Source of the DNA: Luteolibacter sp. SL250
GTDB lineage: Bacteria > Verrucomicrobiota > Verrucomicrobiia > Verrucomicrobiales > Akkermansiaceae
DNA: 64,000 nt
Assembly (NCBI RefSeq): GCF_026625605.1
Contig: NZ_CP113054.1
Location: 682,001 to 746,000, forward strand
Direction: 5' to 3'
Made by a program: the position numbers and the translations under genes. Position 1 is the stretch's first letter. The number at the start of each line of letters is the position of its first letter. Positions 59,696 to 64,000 of the stretch are shown here, piece by piece. The notes beneath the pieces are model-generated. The model ran no database searches. It had not been told where the DNA came from and saw only the letters and a list, made by a program, of their open reading frames with translations.

Positions 59696-60847
59696 ATGTC
59701 AGCAGAAACGGTCACGAAGTTTTTCCACATCGGCGGTTCCGATGAGCCCGTGAGGCTCCGGGATGGCTCGATGTTGGGCGGCGTGACCATCGCCTACGAG
59801 ACCCACGGCGAACTGAATGCCGACGGCTCCAACGCCATCCTCCTGTTCCACGCCCTGTCAGGCTCCCACCACGCGGCGGGCATCACCCCTTCGATCGAGG
59901 GGCTGGACGGCCTTTGGCAGCCGGAACTCCATGATGGCTGGTGGGAAACCATGATCGGCGAGGGCAAGGCGATTGACACCTCGAAGTATTTCATCGTCTG
60001 CGCGAACTACCTCGGCGGCTGTTACGGCAGCACCGGCCCGGGCTCCATCGACCCGGAGACCGGCGCCCCCTACGGCTCGAAGTTCCCCTCCGTCTCCGCG
60101 GCGGACCAGGCGGAGATGGTCCACGCGCTCATCGACAGCCTCGGCGTCGGGACGTTGGTCGCGGTGATCGGGCCGTCCGTCGGCGGCCTGGTGGCCACCA
60201 CCTTCGCCACCCGCTTCCCGGAGCGGGTGCGGAATGTCATCGCCATCGCCTCCGGGTTCAAGACCACCGTCCTGAACAAGCTCATCCTGTTCGAGCAGAT
60301 CCTCGCCATCGAGAACGACCCGCACTTCAACGGCGGCGACTACTACGCGGACCAGCCGCCGCTCTATGGCCTGGCGCTCGCCCGCATGATCTCCCACAAG
60401 ACCTTCGTCCACCTCGACTCCATCGAGAAGCGCGCGCGGCAGGACGTGGTGCAGCCGGATGACATCCTCGCCTGGTACCGTGTGCGGGACCAGTTCCAGA
60501 GCTACATGCTCCACCAGGGGAAGAAGTTCGTGAAGCGCTTCGACGCGAACACCTACCTCCGCATCATCGACATGTGGTCACGTTATGACGCGGCCCACGA
60601 AGGCGACGCGGAAACGCCTGCGGACCTCTTCGGACGCTCGAAGCTCGCCGGGCAACGCTGGCTCGTTTTCTCCATCGACTCCGACTTCTGCTTCTATCCG
60701 GAGGAGCAGGCGGAGCTGGTGAAGCATCTGGAAACGGCGAAGGTGGATGTCATGCACATCACCGTCCATTCCGAGAAAGGGCATGACTCCTTCCTGCTGG
60801 AGCCGGACCTTTACACCCCGCACATCTCCTGGGTGCTGGGCCGCTGA
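59696..60847 (+). CDS. metX: Homoserine O-acetyltransferase (MetX type)
   Basis: The 383-residue alpha/beta-hydrolase enzyme acetylates homoserine for methionine synthesis. Signatures: LLFHALSGSHHAAG, CANYLGGCYGSTGP, nucleophile Ser161 in GPSVGG, Asp in SIDSDFCFYPEEQ and His in SEKGHDSFLLE. Whether it is an acetyl- or succinyl-transferase cannot be told by eye; most MetX proteins of this length are acetyl. It links to LysC in aspartate-family metabolism. Full length. Confidence 0.93.
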   Translation: MSAETVTKFFHIGGSDEPVRLRDGSMLGGVTIAYETHGELNADGSNAILLFHALSGSHHAAGITPSIEGLDGLWQPELHDGWWETMIGEGKAIDTSKYFIVCANYLGGCYGSTGPGSIDPETGAPYGSKFPSVSAADQAEMVHALIDSLGVGTLVAVIGPSVGGLVATTFATRFPERVRNVIAIASGFKTTVLNKLILFEQILAIENDPHFNGGDYYADQPPLYGLALARMISHKTFVHLDSIEKRARQDVVQPDDILAWYRVRDQFQSYMLHQGKKFVKRFDANTYLRIIDMWSRYDAAHEGDAETPADLFGRSKLAGQRWLVFSIDSDFCFYPEEQAELVKHLETAKVDVMHITVHSEKGHDSFLLEPDLYTPHISWVLGR

Positions 60848-60883
60848 GCCGCACCCACAACCCTCACCACCACCGCTCCAACC

Positions 60884-61480
60884 ATGAAGCCCCGCCCGCA
60901 ACACGGAAACTTCAACAAACAGGCCCGTGAGAACCGCCACGTGAAGCCGCAGGAGCCGGAACAGAGCGTTCCGTCCCTGGATGAAGACGACCTCATGGCC
61001 ATCGTCCGCGAGCAGGCCGTGCCCTTCGTCCTGATCCTGGACTGCGTGCAGGACCCCCACAACCTCGGGGCCATCCTCCGCACGGCGGACGGAGCGGGTG
61101 TGCATGCCGTCGTCGCGCCGAAGGACAAGGCCGTCGGCATCACGGAAACCGTGCGCCGCATTTCCGTGGGCGCGGCGGACCATGTACCCTTCGCCCAGGT
61201 GACCAACCTTGCCCGAACCATGGAACGGCTCAAGGAGGCCGGCTTATGGTTCGTCGGTACCTCGGACCGCGCGACGAAGTCGATCTTCGAGCAAGACCTG
61301 AAAGGCCCGCTGGCGCTGGTGCTGGGGGCTGAGGAAAAGGGCATGCGCCGCCTCACGGAAGAGAACTGCGACTTCCTCGTTTCCATCCCCATGGCCGGAA
61401 AGGTCGAGTGCCTCAACGTCTCCGTGGCGACCGGGGTGTGCCTCTTCGAGGCGGTGCGGCAGCGCCGGGTCGGTCCGTGA
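60884..61480 (+). CDS. RlmB-like 2'-O-ribose RNA methyltransferase (SpoU/TrmH family)
   Basis: The 198-residue SPOUT methyltransferase has the three motifs: motif 1 [25 protein letters not shown], motif 2 [21 protein letters not shown] and motif 3 [25 protein letters not shown]. This trefoil-knot pattern fits RlmB, which methylates a guanosine in 23S rRNA. The N-terminal substrate domain is short (about 45 residues, basic) compared with RlmB, so the target may be another rRNA or tRNA. Its stop overlaps the next start. Confidence 0.9.
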   Translation: MKPRPQHGNFNKQARENRHVKPQEPEQSVPSLDEDDLMAIVREQAVPFVLILDCVQDPHNLGAILRTADGAGVHAVVAPKDKAVGITETVRRISVGAADHVPFAQVTNLARTMERLKEAGLWFVGTSDRATKSIFEQDLKGPLALVLGAEEKGMRRLTEENCDFLVSIPMAGKVECLNVSVATGVCLFEAVRQRRVGP

Positions 61481-62301
61481 AAGAGCCGGTGCGGATCCTT
61501 TCCGATCTGCACCTCGGGCACCGTGTCTCACGGATCGCGCGGGTGGAGGCTCTCCGCCCGTTGCTCGCCGGAGCAGGGACTGTCGTTTTCAACGGTGATA
61601 CCTGGCAGGAGCTGGCCAGGGAGCTGAAAGCCGGCTCCCGGGGAAAGCTGGATGAACTGATGGCGCTCTGCCGGGAGGAGGGTTGTGAACCCATTTTCCT
61701 TCCGGGGAATCATGATCCGGGATGGCCGGGGGACGGCTATCTGGAACTTGAGGGTGGGAAAGTCGTCATCACCCATGGCGACGCGCTGCTGAGATCCGGT
61801 GCGCCGTGGAAGCGGGAGATCCTGCTGGATCCACGGCGCGTCGAGGAGCTCTGGGCCGCACATCCCGCGGCAGCCCATGACGCGCGGGAACGGCACCAGC
61901 TCGCCCGGGAAATTTCCATTTCCTATCCCGTGGTGAGGCATCCGGAAGGCCGCGGCTTTTTCCAACGGGTCCTGGAGGCCATCCACCCCCCGCAGCGCGC
62001 CTTGGAAATGATGAAGGCGTGGTGGACCCAGCCGGACATGGGCCTGGCATTCCGCGACCGTTATTTCCCGGAGGCGGAGTTCCTCGTCATCGGGCATTTC
62101 CACTGGGCCGGGACATGGAAGAGGGGAAACCTGCGCGTGATCAACACCGGGTCCTTCCTCAATCCGGGGCGGGCGTACTGGGTGGAGGTCGCGGATGGCT
62201 GGATCAGCCAAGGCCGGATCGAGGAAACCCAGGAAAGCTGCCACATGGGTCTTCCGGATGGCCGGTGGCGCAGCGGCACACCCCAGCCGGGGAATTTCTG
62301 A
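61477..62301 (+). CDS. Calcineurin-like metallophosphoesterase
   Basis: The GTG at 61477 overlaps the methyltransferase stop (GTGA). The 274-residue protein has all five motifs: LSDLHLGH (D-x-H), VFNGDTWQ (GD), LPGNHDPG (GNHD), VITHGDALL (GH-type) and VIGHFHWAG (GHxH). These bind two metals. The family includes LpxH-type UDP-diacylglucosamine hydrolases as well as general nucleotide or DNA phosphoesterases; the substrate is not determined. Confidence 0.87.
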   Translation: MKEPVRILSDLHLGHRVSRIARVEALRPLLAGAGTVVFNGDTWQELARELKAGSRGKLDELMALCREEGCEPIFLPGNHDPGWPGDGYLELEGGKVVITHGDALLRSGAPWKREILLDPRRVEELWAAHPAAAHDARERHQLAREISISYPVVRHPEGRGFFQRVLEAIHPPQRALEMMKAWWTQPDMGLAFRDRYFPEAEFLVIGHFHWAGTWKRGNLRVINTGSFLNPGRAYWVEVADGWISQGRIEETQESCHMGLPDGRWRSGTPQPGNF

Positions 62302-62379
62302 TTGGTGGTCTGCCGGATGCGTGAATAAGATTTCTGCGCTGCGCTCCGTAAAGGCGCAGATCACCCGATTTCCGATCCT

Positions 62380-63162
62380 ATGACCCGCACCATCCTGCCC
62401 TTTCTTGCCTTCGCCGGATCCGCCCACGCGGCGATCCTCATCCAGGACAACTTCAACGACGCGACGGCAGCCCATATCAACGGGCGGGCTCCCAGCACCA
62501 ACCTGGTGAATTCCAACAACTGGACCGCCACCGTAACCGCGGATTCCATGAAGTTGGACGGATCCGGACAGCTGATGTTGGGCACGAATCTCAACCGGAC
62601 GGCAGGGATCTCCCTTGGGAGCAATTACTTCACCACGAATCCCGGGATTTACGAACTGTCCTACACGATCACCCACCCGTCGAACTACGGAAATTCCTGG
62701 GTGGGTTTCGGTTTCACCGCCGGCCTGACCACGGAACAGAATCTGACCGATTCGGGTACCGCGGCCGGTCCTTGGTTGTTCTATCGGGCGAACGGAGATG
62801 TCAACGTGAGACCGGGCGGCGGCACCACCGGAAATGTGCTCCTTTCCACCACCTACACGGCTGGAGCTCCCGTCACCTTCAAATTTGTCCTGAACACGAT
62901 CGCGACCCAGTGGACCTACGACCTCTATGTGAATGGTGTCCCCCAGGACGTCAATGGTGGTTCGGCTGGAAACACCTACACTTATGCCACCAACTCCAAC
63001 CCAGCGCTCAATTACATCGCGCTTGGGACCGGAGCGAGCGGAGGCAGTGGAACATCCACGGGTGACAATTTCACGTTCGCCTTGGTTCCGGAGCCCTCCC
63101 ACGCGTTGATGCTGGTGGCTTCCGCGGGTCTTTTCGCGCTGCGCCGCCGCAGAAACTCCTGA
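62380..63162 (+). CDS. PEP-CTERM protein with a lectin-like beta domain
   Basis: The 260-residue protein has a signal peptide (ILPFLAFAGSAHA), a beta-rich body (ILIQDNFNDATAAHINGR, SWVGFGFTAGL, FKFVLNTIATQWTYDLYVNGV, YIALGTGASGGSG) that resembles LamG or concanavalin-like folds, and a PEP-CTERM tail (VPEPSHALMLVASAGLFALRRRR-type). A 7-bp hairpin (62333-62360) sits in its leader. Substrate or binding target is unknown. Confidence 0.85.
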   Translation: MTRTILPFLAFAGSAHAAILIQDNFNDATAAHINGRAPSTNLVNSNNWTATVTADSMKLDGSGQLMLGTNLNRTAGISLGSNYFTTNPGIYELSYTITHPSNYGNSWVGFGFTAGLTTEQNLTDSGTAAGPWLFYRANGDVNVRPGGGTTGNVLLSTTYTAGAPVTFKFVLNTIATQWTYDLYVNGVPQDVNGGSAGNTYTYATNSNPALNYIALGTGASGGSGTSTGDNFTFALVPEPSHALMLVASAGLFALRRRRNS

Positions 63163-63176
63163 TTGCGGGGGAAAAA

Positions 63177-63251
63177 TGGTACACGAGGACGGGATCGAAC
63201 CGCCGACCAACCCGGTGTAAGCGGGTTGCTCTACCGCTGAGCTACTCGTGC
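63177..63251 (-). tRNA. tRNA-Val (UAC anticodon)
   Basis: On the minus strand: acceptor GCACGAG pairing with CTCGTGT (first pair G-U), discriminator A and encoded CCA; D-arm GCTC..GAGC; anticodon stem ACCCG/CGGGT with loop CTTACAC (anticodon TAC, reading GUA and other Val codons); T-arm GGCGG-TTCGATC-CCGTC. 75 bases including CCA. No intron. Confidence 0.97.
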
Positions 63252-63349
63252 AACGACGCCGGAGTCTGCGCGGAATCTGTTTCGGGGATCAAGCGTCGAA
63301 TTGATGAGGGCTTGCGGGAAGGGGCGCGGGGTGGTTTCTTCCCGCCCGG

Positions 63350-63814
63350 ATGCACCTCAGGTTATCGGATCATGAACTCGCCACCCTTGTGGAAATGGTC
63401 AGCCTCGCCGCGAATGTCGCGTCGTGGAACCAGAAGGAGGGGGCCAACGACCAGGTGACCGCCTTTGAGAACCTGGAGAGCAAGATCCTCGAGAAAGCCG
63501 GACACTCCGGACTCGGCGACTGGATCGAGTTCGACGAGGAGACCCAGCGGTTTCGGGTGAAGCAGGAGCGGGAGGAGAAACTGTTCTACCACGAATGCTA
63601 CGAGGAGTTCCGCAACGAGAGCTTCTGGGACGAACTGGCGGTGCGCCTGTCCGACCGGGATCTGGCCAAGGCCATCGGCTTCAAGAACTGGGAAGCCCTC
63701 ACGGAGGAGCAGCGCCGGGCCCGCACCGCGGACCGGGAAAAGCGTTATTGGGAGGAGTTCTCCAAGCGCGGCGTTGACCGTGTTTTCGTCATCCATCCTC
63801 CACAGGAGGGCTGA
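63350..63814 (+). CDS. Conserved-looking protein of unknown function
   Basis: The 154-residue soluble, highly charged protein (HLRLSDHELATLVEMVSLAANVASWNQKEG; FYHECYEEFRNESFWDELAVRLSDRDLAKAIGFKNWEALTEEQRRARTADREKRYWEEFSKRG) has a D-x-H-E-L start and a Trp/Tyr-rich helical middle. The end reads VDRVFVIHPPQ. No domain recognised. Lies on the plus strand next to the tRNA. Confidence 0.65.
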   Translation: MHLRLSDHELATLVEMVSLAANVASWNQKEGANDQVTAFENLESKILEKAGHSGLGDWIEFDEETQRFRVKQEREEKLFYHECYEEFRNESFWDELAVRLSDRDLAKAIGFKNWEALTEEQRRARTADREKRYWEEFSKRGVDRVFVIHPPQEG

Positions 63815-63901
63815 TTCCCACGCCGGAGATCTCCGGAAACGGATGCCACGAGGGGGAGAAGAGGCTTGAAATCCGCGTGGTTGTGGCATTCTTGTCACAC
63901 C

Positions 63902-64000
63902 ATGTTGCCGGAGCTGAGGGATTTCGATGCTTTGCTGGAGAGTTCGACGGTGCTCATGAGGGACCGCTACGGCCCGAAGGTCATCGCCACTCCGGACGGC
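63902..64000 (+). CDS. 5' end of a gene truncated by the window end
   Basis: The ATG at 63902 opens a frame to the last base, 33 codons: MLPELRDFDALLESSTVLMRD, then YGPKVIATPDG. The start of a kinase-like N-lobe (a V-x-x-x-P-D-G strand) is conceivable, but too little is present to name a family. Confidence 0.5.
   Translation, partial: MLPELRDFDALLESSTVLMRDRYGPKVIATPDG

Noticed and set aside
1-64000. CRISPR array, rRNA operon, intact insertion sequence or prophage
   Set aside because: No regularly spaced direct repeats, no rRNA motifs, no transposase or integrase or phage structural gene were seen on either strand.

Overview
The window is GC-rich, gene-dense bacterial chromosome with one tRNA gene, no rRNA, no CRISPR array and no intact transposon. 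It most likely comes from a Verrucomicrobiota species near Luteolibacter or Haloferula. That is inferred from four PEP-CTERM proteins ending in VPEPS plus a hydrophobic stretch and RRR, a MurC-MurB fusion, a divergent FtsZ with a long Glu/Pro linker, two SHD1-domain hydrolases, an H-X9-DG pseudopilin, and REP-like palindromes.

Layout. 0-5.4 kb: a DsbD-type domain protein and a redoxin, a small lipoprotein, a PEP-CTERM protein, aspartate kinase, and a DUF5063/GNAT pair. 5.4-12.3 kb: a REP-like element, murJ, a TIR-domain gene broken by a one-base frameshift, an operon of a membrane-anchored protein, a pseudopilin and an ABC exporter, then an M15-type peptidase. 12.4-23.3 kb: lnt and, on the minus strand, the division and wall cluster murG-murC/murB-ddl-ftsQ-ftsA-ftsZ. 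A four-helix-bundle gene bounded by inverted repeats lies exactly between ftsA and ftsZ. 23.5-30.8 kb: plsC, a VapBC pair, an M29-like aminopeptidase, MYG1 and typA. 30.8-36.5 kb: a response regulator and five-PAS histidine kinase, then a secreted caspase-fold protein.

36.7-42.0 kb holds an unusual module: two tandem paralogous membrane proteins, a PadR regulator and a large HAAS-like/VIT/VWA PEP-CTERM membrane protein, flanked by two homologous 46-aa membrane microproteins. 42.1-49.4 kb: orphan Vsr, a choice-of-anchor-A PEP-CTERM protein, an HNH nuclease, an RtcB-HNH pair preceded by a small promoter-to-terminator unit (structured RNA or leaderless 48-aa ORF), a MITE-like element, a ferritin-like protein and thioredoxin. 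49.5-55.0 kb: a Pro/Ala-rich membrane protein with a 27-aa partner, prolyl-tRNA synthetase, a lipoprotein and the SHD1 hydrolases. 55.0-64.0 kb: heme oxygenase and bacteriophytochrome, a divergent LysR regulator, metX, an RlmB-type methyltransferase, a phosphoesterase, a PEP-CTERM protein and tRNA-Val.

Functional links. Peptidoglycan precursor synthesis and transport (MurG, MurC/MurB, Ddl, MurJ) sit with septum assembly (FtsQ, FtsA, FtsZ). LysC and MetX belong to aspartate-family amino-acid synthesis. Heme oxygenase should supply the biliverdin chromophore of the adjacent phytochrome. The strongest candidates for undescribed biology are the IVS-like element between ftsA and ftsZ, the microprotein-flanked PadR/VIT module, and the small unit upstream of HNH-RtcB.
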